Assembly (NCBI GenBank): GCA_905478035.1
Contig: CAJQGX010000020.1
Location: 1-64,000 of the forward strand
Origin: an uncultured SAR86 cluster bacterium
GTDB taxonomy: Bacteria > Pseudomonadota > Gammaproteobacteria > Magnimaribacterales > D2472
Length of the DNA stretch: 64,000 bases
Reading direction: 5' to 3'
Below, piece after piece: positions 52,396 through 61,005 of the stretch. The notes beneath the pieces were generated by a model. It was not told the DNA's origin and searched no databases. It was given only the letters and a program-made list of their open reading frames with translations. Numbering within the stretch: position 1 is the first letter of the stretch; each line of letters begins with the position of its first letter. The translations under genes were made by a program, and so were the position numbers.

Positions 52396-53355
52396 ATGGA
52401 TCAATTTTTAACTTTATACCCATCATGTGAGCCATTTGATCATGGATTCATTGAAAGAGATGGTCATCAAATATACTACGAGCAATGCGGCAACCCTGCA
52501 GGAAAGCCAGCAGTTTTTCTTCATGGCGGTCCTGGTGGTGGAGGTAGTACTCAAGTAAGAAGATTTTTTAATCCAGAAATATATCGCATTGTAATTTTTG
52601 ACCAAAGAGGTTGTGGAAGAAGTACTCCTCATGGACTCCTAGAAAATAATACTACTTGGGATTTAGTTAAAGATATTGAAGAGCTAAAAAAAATGCTAAA
52701 AATTTCAAAATGGTTAGTATTTGGAGGATCATGGGGTAGTACCTTGTCCCTTGCATATTCTCAAACTTACCCAAATTCTGTGAGTGAAATGGTGCTTAGA
52801 GGAATTTTTATGCTAAGAGAGAAAGAGCTTAGCTGGTTTTATCAGTATGGTGCTAGTAATATTTATCCTGAAGCATGGCAATATTTCCTTGAGCCAATTC
52901 AGGAAGAAGATCGAGGAGATCTAATATCTGCTTATCATAAAATTTTTAATGGCGTTGACGAAGATAAAAAATTAAAAGCAGCTATAGCCTGGTCAAGGTG
53001 GGAGGGTTCTACAAGCAGCTTGGCTTATAAACCTGAAATGGCGGACAGCTTTTCAGATCCCAAATTTGCTCTTGCATTTGCTCTTATTGAAAACCACTAC
53101 TTTGTTAACAAGGGATTTCTTGAACATGAGAATCAATTAATAGAATCAGGTATAGATACTATCCGTTCAATTCCCACGATCATTGTTCAAGGAAGATATG
53201 ACATGGTTTGCCCTATGACTACTGCATGGGAGTTATCACAAAATTGGCCTGAGGCAAAACTTGTTGTTGCCCCCTCCTCTGGTCATACTGCTTTTGAAAA
53301 AGAGATTACACACGAATTAATTAAAGCAACAGATTTGTTTGGTTTGAATGTTTAA
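52396..53355 (+). CDS. pip: Proline iminopeptidase
   Basis: Alpha/beta hydrolase of peptidase family S33, removing N-terminal proline from peptides. 319 residues: oxyanion region HGGPGGGG (43-50), DQRGCGRSTPH, nucleophile Ser112 in GGSWGS, Asp in QGRYDMVCP and His in SSGHTAF. Complete. Overlaps the kinase gene downstream by eight bases. Confidence 0.94.
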   Translation: MDQFLTLYPSCEPFDHGFIERDGHQIYYEQCGNPAGKPAVFLHGGPGGGGSTQVRRFFNPEIYRIVIFDQRGCGRSTPHGLLENNTTWDLVKDIEELKKMLKISKWLVFGGSWGSTLSLAYSQTYPNSVSEMVLRGIFMLREKELSWFYQYGASNIYPEAWQYFLEPIQEEDRGDLISAYHKIFNGVDEDKKLKAAIAWSRWEGSTSSLAYKPEMADSFSDPKFALAFALIENHYFVNKGFLEHENQLIESGIDTIRSIPTIIVQGRYDMVCPMTTAWELSQNWPEAKLVVAPSSGHTAFEKEITHELIKATDLFGLNV

Positions 53356-53845
53356 AAATATTTCATTTATAGGCATGGCTGGTTGTGGGAAGTCTACTAT
53401 TGGTAAAGCTTTATCTATTGAATTTTCTATCAAATATGCTGATACAGACCTATTAATTGAAAATGAATTTAATAAATCGCTTGAAGATATTAAGCAAAAC
53501 AAAGGATATAAATTTGTAAGAATGGCAGAGGAGAAAGCAATCCTTAATTTAAATAAGGATTTCAGAATAATTTCTACCGGTGGAAGCGCTGTTTATTCTA
53601 AAACTGCCATGAGTCATCTTCAGTCTTTCACAAAAATAATATACATATCAACTCCCCTTAATATTATTAAAGAAAGAATAGGAAATGGGCAAGAAAGAGG
53701 GTTTGCTGTTCCCGATGGAATGAGTATTGAAGATGTTTTCTATGAGAGAGAACCCCTTTATAACAAATGGGCTGACAAGACAGTTGATGGGAGTCTTTCG
53801 GTTGATCAACTGGTACAAATAATATCTAAATTTAAAAATGATTAA
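53348..53845 (+). CDS. Shikimate kinase-like protein
   Basis: 165 residues. P-loop GMAGCGKST (9-17), DTD acid pair, FVRMAEEKAI with the Arg that contacts shikimate, and ISTGGSAVYS in place of the usual GGGAV. The lid region (GQERGFAVPDGM) and the YEREPLY segment are also non-standard, so the substrate may be shikimate or a related small alcohol. True aroK normally lies beside aroB, which is not here. Confidence 0.72.
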   Translation: MFKNISFIGMAGCGKSTIGKALSIEFSIKYADTDLLIENEFNKSLEDIKQNKGYKFVRMAEEKAILNLNKDFRIISTGGSAVYSKTAMSHLQSFTKIIYISTPLNIIKERIGNGQERGFAVPDGMSIEDVFYEREPLYNKWADKTVDGSLSVDQLVQIISKFKND

Positions 53846-54512
53846 CCCTAAAGTTTTAATAATTGGTGCTAGTGGGCTCGTTGGTGGAGAAATTCTAAAA
53901 ACTATTGAGGATATGGACCAAGAAATAGTTGCTCTCTCAAGAAAAGAGCTGATAGCAAAAAACCAAGATACCAAAGAGATTATTATTAATTTTGATGATC
54001 TCCAGCTTTCGGATATTCCTAAAGTCGATCATGTTTATATTGCTCTTGGGACAGAATTAGACACTTCAGAGCTTATATATATAAAAAAACATAGAAGAAA
54101 GGAATTTAGAAAGGTTGATTATGAGTACGTTACAAAAATAGCCAAAATGGCTCATGGAAAAGGAGCAAAATCCATTTCCATAGTATCTGCTGTAGGTGCT
54201 AATAAAAGTTCTAGGAACCTTTATTTACAAACAAAGGGGGAAATGGAAGAGAAGATAATTTCAATTGGTTATAACAAAATAGTCTTTGCACAACCTGGGC
54301 ACTTGTTAGGAAAAAGGCCTTTAAAAAAGATCAGGCCTGAGGTACCAATAATGGAGTTTGGAGCAAGAATACTAAAACCACTAATGATTGGACCATTAGA
54401 AGATTTAAAATTTATTGAAGCATCTCTTGTTGCAAAGTCTATGATTAAACACATGAACAGACCAACTGATAAAATTGTCAGGCTCAAATATAAAGAACTT
54501 GTTGATATCTAA
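53838..54512 (+). CDS. TIP30/HTATIP2-like NAD(P)-binding atypical SDR
   Basis: 224 residues. N-terminal IIGASGLVGGEIL, then VDHVYIALGTELD, VDYEYVTKIAKMAHGKGAKSISIVSAVGAN and YLQTKGEMEEKI, the pattern of the TIP30-like group, where the KGE motif replaces YxxxK. Function in bacteria is unknown. Starts eight bases inside the kinase gene. Confidence 0.82.
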   Translation: MINPKVLIIGASGLVGGEILKTIEDMDQEIVALSRKELIAKNQDTKEIIINFDDLQLSDIPKVDHVYIALGTELDTSELIYIKKHRRKEFRKVDYEYVTKIAKMAHGKGAKSISIVSAVGANKSSRNLYLQTKGEMEEKIISIGYNKIVFAQPGHLLGKRPLKKIRPEVPIMEFGARILKPLMIGPLEDLKFIEASLVAKSMIKHMNRPTDKIVRLKYKELVDI

Positions 54513-54760
54513 TATAAATGCTTATTGGAGCGAACCATTTTTCTGATTGCATAAGTTGAATTAAGAAACCAAAACACAGATGCAAAAAAGAAATAATATA
54601 AACCAGCATTAAATTGAACAATCATTGCCAATATGCTTCCTGCTGAGATAGCATAAAAACCCAAGAGTCTTTTATTATATTTTTTTGAAGCAATAAGAGG
54701 TGCGGCTACTAAAGTACCGAAAAAAACACTAATTATCTGAATTAATTCAAAGATAGTCAT
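54509..54760 (-). CDS. Small membrane protein, unknown
   Basis: 83 residues from the ATG at 54760 (a GTG four codons upstream is possible). Three predicted membrane helices: IIQ-ISVFFGTLVAAPL, LLGFYAISAGSILAMIV and GLYYFFFASVFWFLN, with a positively charged C-terminus. I do not recognise a family. It converges on the TIP30-like gene with a four-base overlap. Confidence 0.6.
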   Translation of the reverse strand: MTIFELIQIISVFFGTLVAAPLIASKKYNKRLLGFYAISAGSILAMIVQFNAGLYYFFFASVFWFLNSTYAIRKMVRSNKHLY

Positions 54761-54899
54761 ACTGATAAACACAAGGGATTGTGCCTATGAGTATAAATAT
54801 CGGAGCATTATGAATATCTTTTATATAAAGTAAAGCAAAAGTTGAACTTTTTTATAAAAAATATAGTCTTATGATTACAAACAATATTAGGTACATAAC

Positions 54900-55472
54900 A
54901 TGAAAGTAATTCTAACTTTAACCCTTCTTATTTCACTTCCATCATTTGCCACAGATCACAATCATGAAAAGACTGTTTCTGACGGAAGTACCATCGAAAT
55001 CAAACTTGATGAGAATATGGAAATGTTAGATAAAAGAGCTATCGTAATAAAGCTTGATGAGAATATGGAAATGTCTGGTGATGGAACTAGCGTATTCATA
55101 CTTGATGAAAATATGCAGATGCCTGATGGAAGTACCATCGAAATCAAACTTGATGAAAATATGGGAATGTTAGGAAAAGCTAAAGAAAAAATAATCAATA
55201 ACCAAAACTACCTTATGAATCGAGAAGAATGTAAAGAAGTAAAAGATGGAGTCGCGGGGCTTTTATCAATGAGTGATGGCATATGGAAAGAAATTGAAAA
55301 AAATCCAGCGGACAAAGAAAAGTGGGCCGAGGTTATAGCTTTATCTAGCCTGGCCTCAAATTACTCGAATATTTATGATGTTTGGTGCAAAAGTTTGGCT
55401 CATCATGGAATGAAAAAAATGAAAATAAAAGCCAAAAAATATCAAAAAAACCACAAAGATAAGAAGGATTAA
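54900..55472 (+). CDS. Exported protein with four 16-residue LDENMxM repeats
   Basis: 190 residues. Signal peptide (about 1-17, ending PSFA). LDENM starts at residues 36, 52, 68 and 84, an exact 16-residue period, and each is followed to give MEM, MEM, MQM and MGM. The first and last copies share DGSTIEIKLDENM and are almost identical in DNA over about 48 bases (54981 and 55125). A C-terminal helical part has two Cys (EECKEV, VWCKSL), possibly a disulfide, and a Lys-rich tail. No family recognised with confidence; DUF6799-type repeats would be worth comparing. Confidence 0.75.
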   Translation: MKVILTLTLLISLPSFATDHNHEKTVSDGSTIEIKLDENMEMLDKRAIVIKLDENMEMSGDGTSVFILDENMQMPDGSTIEIKLDENMGMLGKAKEKIINNQNYLMNREECKEVKDGVAGLLSMSDGIWKEIEKNPADKEKWAEVIALSSLASNYSNIYDVWCKSLAHHGMKKMKIKAKKYQKNHKDKKD

Positions 55473-55697
55473 CTAAAACTTACCCCTTTGAAAACGCATT
55501 CTTATAGAGTAAACCCTTATAAGAGCTACAAAAGTTAAGATTGATTGGGTAAAGATAGAAATAGTTATTGGGTTTGACCAGCTCCAGTTATCAATAGTTA
55601 GCCATAATAAAAACGTTTGGAGTGGGAAATTTATGACTGCACCCATTAGTACAACAATTATAGCCTCTCTAAATGCAACTTTTTCTGTCTTATTCAT
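55473..55697 (-). CDS. Small two-helix membrane protein, unknown
   Basis: 74 residues with two membrane segments (AIIVVLMGAVINFPLQTFLLWL and ISIFTQSILTFVALI) followed by RVYSIRMRFQRGKF. The layout, an early Glu-Ala, FT near the second helix and a final RxYxxRxxF, is like small phage-associated DUF7220 proteins, but I hold this loosely. Its stop adjoins the repeat-protein stop. Confidence 0.55.
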   Translation of the reverse strand: MNKTEKVAFREAIIVVLMGAVINFPLQTFLLWLTIDNWSWSNPITISIFTQSILTFVALIRVYSIRMRFQRGKF

Positions 55698-55709
55698 AAT
55701 TTTTTCCTT

Positions 55710-56057
55710 TTATATTTTTACACCAGTGCCATATGCAAGTATTTCTGATGCTCCTTGAGTAATGGTGGAAGTTTGAAACCTAAAACAAACTATGGCATTG
55801 GCTCCTTTTGCTTTGGCGTCTTCTATCATCCTAGAATAAGCCTGCTCTCTTGAGGATGCCAGTAGTTTTGAATAGCCAACAAGCTCTCCTCCAACTATAT
55901 TTTTGAGACCAGCAAATATATCAGACCCTACATTACGAGACCTAACAGTACTACCTTGAACAATTCCAATGTGCTCCTTTATATTTACACCAGCTATATC
56001 GTTTGCAGAAACAACTATAAGATCATCGTTTCTAGTAAGAATTCTATTATTTTCCAT
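55710..56057 (-). CDS. YbjQ-family (UPF0145) heavy-metal-binding-domain protein
   Basis: 115 residues: GIVQGSTVRSRNVGSDIFAGLKNIVGGEL, SREQAYSRMIEDAKAKGANAIVCFRF and a C-terminal AYGTGVKI match YbjQ. The family forms pentamers; its physiological function is not known despite the name. No signal peptide. Confidence 0.88.
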   Translation of the reverse strand: MENNRILTRNDDLIVVSANDIAGVNIKEHIGIVQGSTVRSRNVGSDIFAGLKNIVGGELVGYSKLLASSREQAYSRMIEDAKAKGANAIVCFRFQTSTITQGASEILAYGTGVKI

Positions 56058-56093
56058 GAAATATATTTAAAAATGATTTAAGTTATCAATATA

Positions 56094-56426
56094 ATGCAGA
56101 AGTTAATAGAAGCAAAGTTTTCTATAGGAAATATAGTTAAACATAAGTACCTAAATTTTAGAGGCGTAATTTTTGACTTAGATCCGGAGTTCAGTAATTC
56201 TGAGGAGTGGTATAACTCAATACCAGAGAAAATTAGACCAAGGAAAAATCAACCTTTCTATCATTTATTTGCAGAAAACGAAGATATTTTTTATTTAGCA
56301 TATGTGTCTGAACAAAACTTAGTTATTGATGAATCTAACGGTCCGTGCAACCATCCAGACATTAAAAAAATGTTTTCTGATTTCAATGGCGAAATTTATT
56401 TGCCACATAAGAGATCAAAGAATTAA
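56094..56426 (+). CDS. hspQ: Heat shock protein HspQ
   Basis: 110 residues. KFSIGNIVKHKYLNFRGVIFDLDPEF, EEWYNSIP, RPRKNQPFYHLFAE and LAYVSEQNL are family signatures. HspQ modulates Lon protease in enterobacteria. Shares four bases with the convergent aminotransferase gene. Confidence 0.93.
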   Translation: MQKLIEAKFSIGNIVKHKYLNFRGVIFDLDPEFSNSEEWYNSIPEKIRPRKNQPFYHLFAENEDIFYLAYVSEQNLVIDESNGPCNHPDIKKMFSDFNGEIYLPHKRSKN

Positions 56427-57631
56427 CCGATGGCTTCAGCGTGAGCAATTTGAATTGCTGTTACAAAGACATCCATAGCTTCCTTAAGCTCGTTATGATC
56501 AACGAAAGTTGGTGCCAGCCTAAGTACATTATCATTGGGGTCAATGCCATAAGGGAATGTAGCTCCTGCAGGAGTTATTAAAACCCCAGCTTCCTTGCAT
56601 AACTCTACTATTCTTGACGCTATAGGCTGTATTGATATAAAAGTAATAAAGTAACCACCAGTAGGTTTAGAATAAGTCCCAATATCATTAGTTAATATAT
56701 CCAGCGCTTTATAAGCTATTTCAAATTGTGGCCTGATTAAATCAGCATGTTTTTCCATGTGCTTTTTAATATCATCAGCATTTTTGAAAAACTGAGTATG
56801 TCTTTTTTGATTAATCTTATCGGGGCATATGACCATTGAGGCTCTTATCCTTTTAATCAGAGAAAGATTTTTACCGCCTGCTGCCATGAATGAAAGACCG
56901 CCACCACCAAAGGTTACTTTTGAGAAAGATGTGACTTCGACAACCATATCGACAACATCCTCTTCCTGAGCTATTACTGAAATAGGTTTTTGATTTTTTG
57001 TTGGTAAAAAATCATGGACTAGATATGCATTATCAAAAACGAATAAAAAATTATCAGAATAATTCTTACAGATATTAAATATTTCTTTAAGGTTGTTATC
57101 AGAATATACCTCTCCTGATGGATTTGAATGTCTTGGAACGCAAAGCAAGCCCATGACATTTTCATTGCTTTCCAAGAGCAGCTTCAATGAATCAAGATCC
57201 ACGCCATCTTCAATTATTGGAACAGTTAGCATTTCAATGCCAAAATCTTCTAACATTCTAAAGTGTCTATCAAAGCCAGGTACTGGGCAAATTACTTTAG
57301 GATTCTCTAAATCTTTCCATGCAATATTATTACCAAACAGATAGTGAGCAAGGATCATTTGATAGGTAAGCAAAAGACTAGACTGCTCTCCTGTAATAAT
57401 ATTTTCATAAGGAGCTGACAACAAATCAGAGCCAAGTCTTCTTGCATCTTCTATGCCTAAGGGCTCACCATAATTCCTTAGGTCAATTGAGCCACTTAAA
57501 GGATTTACATCCATAGTTAATAATTCATTTGAAAGGTCTAGCTGAGATGCATGAGGTTTGCCTCGAGTAATATCTATATCTAGTTTTTTATTTTTTAAAT
57601 CATTGAATTTTGTTACTATTTCATTATCCAT
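56423..57631 (-). CDS. Class I aminotransferase, aspartate aminotransferase-like (PF12897 type)
   Basis: 402 residues. The N-terminal DITRGKPHASQLDLS, LCVPRHSNPSGEVYS (substrate/PLP contacts), the PLP Lys in SFSKVTFGGGGLSFMA, and GATFPYGIDPNDNVLRLAP match the alternative aspartate aminotransferase group exemplified by mycobacterial AspC. Aspartate-glutamate specificity is inferred. Diverges from rmuC with 31 bases between starts. Confidence 0.87.
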   Translation of the reverse strand: MDNEIVTKFNDLKNKKLDIDITRGKPHASQLDLSNELLTMDVNPLSGSIDLRNYGEPLGIEDARRLGSDLLSAPYENIITGEQSSLLLTYQMILAHYLFGNNIAWKDLENPKVICPVPGFDRHFRMLEDFGIEMLTVPIIEDGVDLDSLKLLLESNENVMGLLCVPRHSNPSGEVYSDNNLKEIFNICKNYSDNFLFVFDNAYLVHDFLPTKNQKPISVIAQEEDVVDMVVEVTSFSKVTFGGGGLSFMAAGGKNLSLIKRIRASMVICPDKINQKRHTQFFKNADDIKKHMEKHADLIRPQFEIAYKALDILTNDIGTYSKPTGGYFITFISIQPIASRIVELCKEAGVLITPAGATFPYGIDPNDNVLRLAPTFVDHNELKEAMDVFVTAIQIAHAEAIG

Positions 57632-57662
57632 ATTTAGATTATTTTATAGGAGAAGTCCGTCA

Positions 57663-58784
57663 ATGAGTGACATTATAAACTTTCTAGCTCTAATAGCTAT
57701 TTGCACAACTGGCATTCTTTTGTGGATAGGATTTAAAAAGTTTGATGGCATTTTGAATAAAAAAATTGATGGTGCTTTTGATGAAGCAAAGAATGACGCT
57801 ACTGAAAGTATTAATGAAAAACATATATCAGAATTAAAGAATCAATTAGAAGCAAAACTGAAGCCTTTTAGTGAGCTAATGCAAAGAGAAATAGATCAGT
57901 TACAAGAAAGTATTAAAAAACAAAGTCTTGAGAGAGCAAAATCTGAAGGAAGATTTACTGAACAAATAGATAGTCTAAGAAGTGCTACTTTTGGTATGCA
58001 AGAAGATGCTCAAAATCTAACAAAAGCTCTTAAGGGTGATGTCCAACAACAAGGAGCATGGGGTGAGCAAGTTCTTGAAACTGCATTAGAAAAAGCTGGC
58101 TTACAAGAGAATATTAGTTACTATCTTCAACCAACTTATAAAGACAGAAAAGGAAATAATCTTAGACCAGATGCTGTAATAATGCTTCCAAATGAAAGAA
58201 ATATTGTTATTGATTCAAAAGTATCTTTAACTGCATATGAAAGGTTTGTGAATGCAGAAGATGAAGAAGAAAAGAAGTCATATCTAAAAGATCATATAGA
58301 CTCAATTAAAAAACATATAAAAATTCTATCAGCAAAAAACTATAATGATCTTGAAGATCTTAATGCTCCAGACTATCTATTTATCTTTGTACCAATAGAT
58401 TCAGCACTCTCAGTTGCTCTAATAAATGATTGGAATCTGCAAACACTAGCAAATGATAATAAAATTGCTTTTGTAACACCTATTAATTTAATAGCTATAT
58501 TAAGAATTGCAGAAAATCTATGGAGACTAGATAGTCAGAATAAGCATGCTGAAGATATAGCCAGTAGAGCTGGTTTATTATTTGATAAATTTTCAAATCT
58601 AAATAAAGATCTCTCTGAGATTGGAAGACATATAGATAAAGTTCAAGAATCTTATAATTCTGCAATAAGCAAATTATCTGAAGGTGATGGCAATCTATTT
58701 ACGCATGTTAATAAACTTAAAGACCTTGGCGCAAAAACACAGAAAGAGTTATCAAAACCTAAAAAAAGCTATATTGAGGATTAA
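57663..58784 (+). CDS. rmuC: RmuC family DNA recombination protein
   Basis: 373 residues from the ATG at 57663, preceded by AGGAG; the longer open frame from 57558 overlaps the divergent aminotransferase and is rejected. One N-terminal membrane helix, a coiled coil (about 50-110), then the RmuC nuclease-like core: QGAWGEQVLE, LRPDAVIMLP, VIDSKVSL and LFIFVPIDSAL. RmuC limits inversion at short repeats in E. coli. Confidence 0.94.
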   Translation: MSDIINFLALIAICTTGILLWIGFKKFDGILNKKIDGAFDEAKNDATESINEKHISELKNQLEAKLKPFSELMQREIDQLQESIKKQSLERAKSEGRFTEQIDSLRSATFGMQEDAQNLTKALKGDVQQQGAWGEQVLETALEKAGLQENISYYLQPTYKDRKGNNLRPDAVIMLPNERNIVIDSKVSLTAYERFVNAEDEEEKKSYLKDHIDSIKKHIKILSAKNYNDLEDLNAPDYLFIFVPIDSALSVALINDWNLQTLANDNKIAFVTPINLIAILRIAENLWRLDSQNKHAEDIASRAGLLFDKFSNLNKDLSEIGRHIDKVQESYNSAISKLSEGDGNLFTHVNKLKDLGAKTQKELSKPKKSYIED

Positions 58785-58799
58785 GTAAGCTTTAAATAG

Positions 58800-59639
58800 T
58801 TATAAGTAAAACCTTCGCCACATATTTAAACCAAAAAATAATGAAGCCATCCATAATAATACTTCAGGTATATTTGGGTTGCTATTGTACCCAAAGAATC
58901 CTTTTGCAAAAACGCCAATAGATCCTTTGTCATGAAGTGGATGATAGATTTTTATGCCCTCATCTATTTCCTGAGGTTCTAAGATATTCCATGGCCTGGT
59001 TACTTCAGATTCTTCTATTTTGTCCGATTTAACTAGATATTCTTCAAATTCATGAGTTCCATATGCAACCATTCCGGCTGCTAAGAAGACAAGAAGCAAA
59101 GTTGTATATTTAAATACATATTTTAAGTTAATTCTTCGACCTTGAAGGACAATCAAATAGCCAATCAAAATAGCCAGAATAGCACCAGTCAAAAAACCGA
59201 TATAAGAAAAAGACCCTGTTATAGAAAAACTAGAAATGAGAAATACTGCTGTTTCAAAGCCTTCTCTTAGAATTGCAAAAAACACTACAAAAAATACGCC
59301 CCATGATGAAAGCTCTATTGCTCCTAAAGTTTTACCCTCAAGCTCTTTCCTATCACTCACATGCTTTGAAAGCCAAAAAATTACATACCAAATTAATAAA
59401 GCTGTTAAATATAAAAAGACTGCTTCAAATAATGCAGCTGTAGAGTCATTTCCCAAAGAATTTTTAGCGCTTAGCACTAAATATCCAACTATCACACTGG
59501 CTATAATAGCTGCAGCTACTCCAGTCCATAACTTATAAAAATGACTAGTTTGGTTAGATTTTTCAAGAATTAAATAAATAATGCCCACAACTAGTGATGC
59601 CTCAAGTACCTCTCTAAATGTGATAATAAATTCACTCAT
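58800..59639 (-). CDS. FTR1-family iron permease
   Basis: 279 residues, seven membrane helices, with both iron-binding RExxE motifs: REVLE (9-13) and REGFE (125-129). These permeases move iron as Fe3+ with an oxidase partner (Fe2+ oxidised on passage, as in EfeUOB). No efeO or efeB is adjacent, so the partner lies elsewhere or is dispensed with. Preceded by a Fur-like palindrome. Confidence 0.92.
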   Translation of the reverse strand: MSEFIITFREVLEASLVVGIIYLILEKSNQTSHFYKLWTGVAAAIIASVIVGYLVLSAKNSLGNDSTAALFEAVFLYLTALLIWYVIFWLSKHVSDRKELEGKTLGAIELSSWGVFFVVFFAILREGFETAVFLISSFSITGSFSYIGFLTGAILAILIGYLIVLQGRRINLKYVFKYTTLLLVFLAAGMVAYGTHEFEEYLVKSDKIEESEVTRPWNILEPQEIDEGIKIYHPLHDKGSIGVFAKGFFGYNSNPNIPEVLLWMASLFFGLNMWRRFYL

Positions 59640-59667
59640 ATTATATGACTCCGTATATTTTTCTAGA

Positions 59668-59682
59668 TGAGAATGATTCTTA
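59668..59682. promoter_or_regulatory. Fur-box-like palindrome upstream of the iron permease gene
   Basis: TGAGAATGATTCTTA fits the 7-1-7 Fur consensus TGATAATNATTATCA at 11 of 14 defined positions and is nearly palindromic. It lies about 29 bases before the permease ATG, well placed to block RNA polymerase when iron is plentiful. Confidence 0.65.
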
Positions 59683-59770
59683 TTTAAATTGTAGCTAACT
59701 TTTAAGTAAATTTGAAGCTTATTTGATGATTAGCTATGGGCTTTTAGAGTATAAGTTGAGACAATGAGCC

Positions 59771-61003
59771 ATGAAAAGAGTTGCGGTAATTGGAGCAGGA
59801 ATTGCAGGAACAACAACTGCATATGCACTTCTTAAGAAAGGCTACAGAGTAACTATTATAGACTCTAGGCGCTACCCTGCTATGGCAACTAGCTATGCGA
59901 ATGGCGGTCAATTAAGTGCAAGTAATGCTGAGACATGGAATACGCCCAAAAATGTAATGAATGGCATGAAATGGATGTTTAAGCCAGATGCTCCCTTATT
60001 ATTTAACCCCTCACCTGAAATACAAAAATATAAATGGATGATGGGTTTTCTTTGGGCTACATTAAAAGGAGAGCATAAAAAAAATACTCTTGAAACCATA
60101 GATATGGCAAAAAAAGCTAGAGAAATTTATTTTAAAATTGCTGACGAAGAAGGTATAGAGTTTGAGCTTCTTAAGAAAGGTATTTTGCGATTTTATGATT
60201 CAGAAAAAGAGTTTAAGTTAGATCAAGCAAAAACATCATGGTTAGATCAGGAAGGTATGGAATGGGATACCCTCACAACTGAAGAGGTTAAAGAACTTGA
60301 GCCTGCTTTTAAAAATAATGCTAATTACGAAAAAATAGTTGGGGGCATTTATACAAAATCAGATGCTAGCGGTGACATACATAAATTCTGCACTAATCTT
60401 GAAAAGGTGCTGGTTGATAAATATTCTGCAAACCTTCAGCTTGATACTACTGTTGAGTACATATCTAGGCAAAGAGATGAATTGGTATTGACTATGCGTA
60501 AAGAGAATGAGGTTATGAATGAAGCTTTTGATAATGTAATTATTTGTGCAGGAGTGGGTACACAAGGTTTTGCTGATAGGCTTGGAGACAAAATGAATAT
60601 CTATCCTGTAAAAGGTTATAGCGTAACAATAGATTTAAAAGATGATATTTCAAAAAGTTGCGCTCCTTCAGTTTCACTTATTGATCAACCAGTAAAAATA
60701 GTTGCTAGTCGACTTGGGGATAGATTTAGGGTTGCTGGAACAGCAGAGCTTGCAGGAATTAATACAGATATACGTCAGAATCGAATAAGACCACTTTTAG
60801 ATTGGGTTGAAAAATACTTCCCTAACGTTAGTACAGAGACTTACACACCCTGGGCAGGCTTAAGACCTATGACTCCAAATATGATGCCAATAACTTCTGA
60901 AAGTAAAATGAAAGGAGTTTTTTACCATGCTGGTCATGGACATCTTGGTTGGACTTTAAGTGCGGAAACAGCAAATCAGGTTGTAAGCAAGCTTGAAAAT
61001 TAA
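59771..61003 (+). CDS. dadA: D-amino acid dehydrogenase
   Basis: FAD-dependent quinone-linked oxidation of D-amino acids to 2-oxo acids. 410 residues: VAVIGAGIAGTTTAYALLKKG, SYANGGQLSASNAETWNTP, KGYSVTI and C-terminal WAGLRPMTPNMMPI and HAGHGHLGWTLS. Matches E. coli DadA closely in layout. No dadX alanine racemase follows. Peptidoglycan-derived D-alanine is a likely substrate. Confidence 0.94.
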   Translation: MKRVAVIGAGIAGTTTAYALLKKGYRVTIIDSRRYPAMATSYANGGQLSASNAETWNTPKNVMNGMKWMFKPDAPLLFNPSPEIQKYKWMMGFLWATLKGEHKKNTLETIDMAKKAREIYFKIADEEGIEFELLKKGILRFYDSEKEFKLDQAKTSWLDQEGMEWDTLTTEEVKELEPAFKNNANYEKIVGGIYTKSDASGDIHKFCTNLEKVLVDKYSANLQLDTTVEYISRQRDELVLTMRKENEVMNEAFDNVIICAGVGTQGFADRLGDKMNIYPVKGYSVTIDLKDDISKSCAPSVSLIDQPVKIVASRLGDRFRVAGTAELAGINTDIRQNRIRPLLDWVEKYFPNVSTETYTPWAGLRPMTPNMMPITSESKMKGVFYHAGHGHLGWTLSAETANQVVSKLEN

Positions 61004-61005
61004 TT

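Noticed and set aside
57558-57662. Longer N-terminus for RmuC
   Set aside because: It would overlap the divergent aminotransferase start; the ATG at 57663 has an AGGAG site and begins the membrane helix properly.
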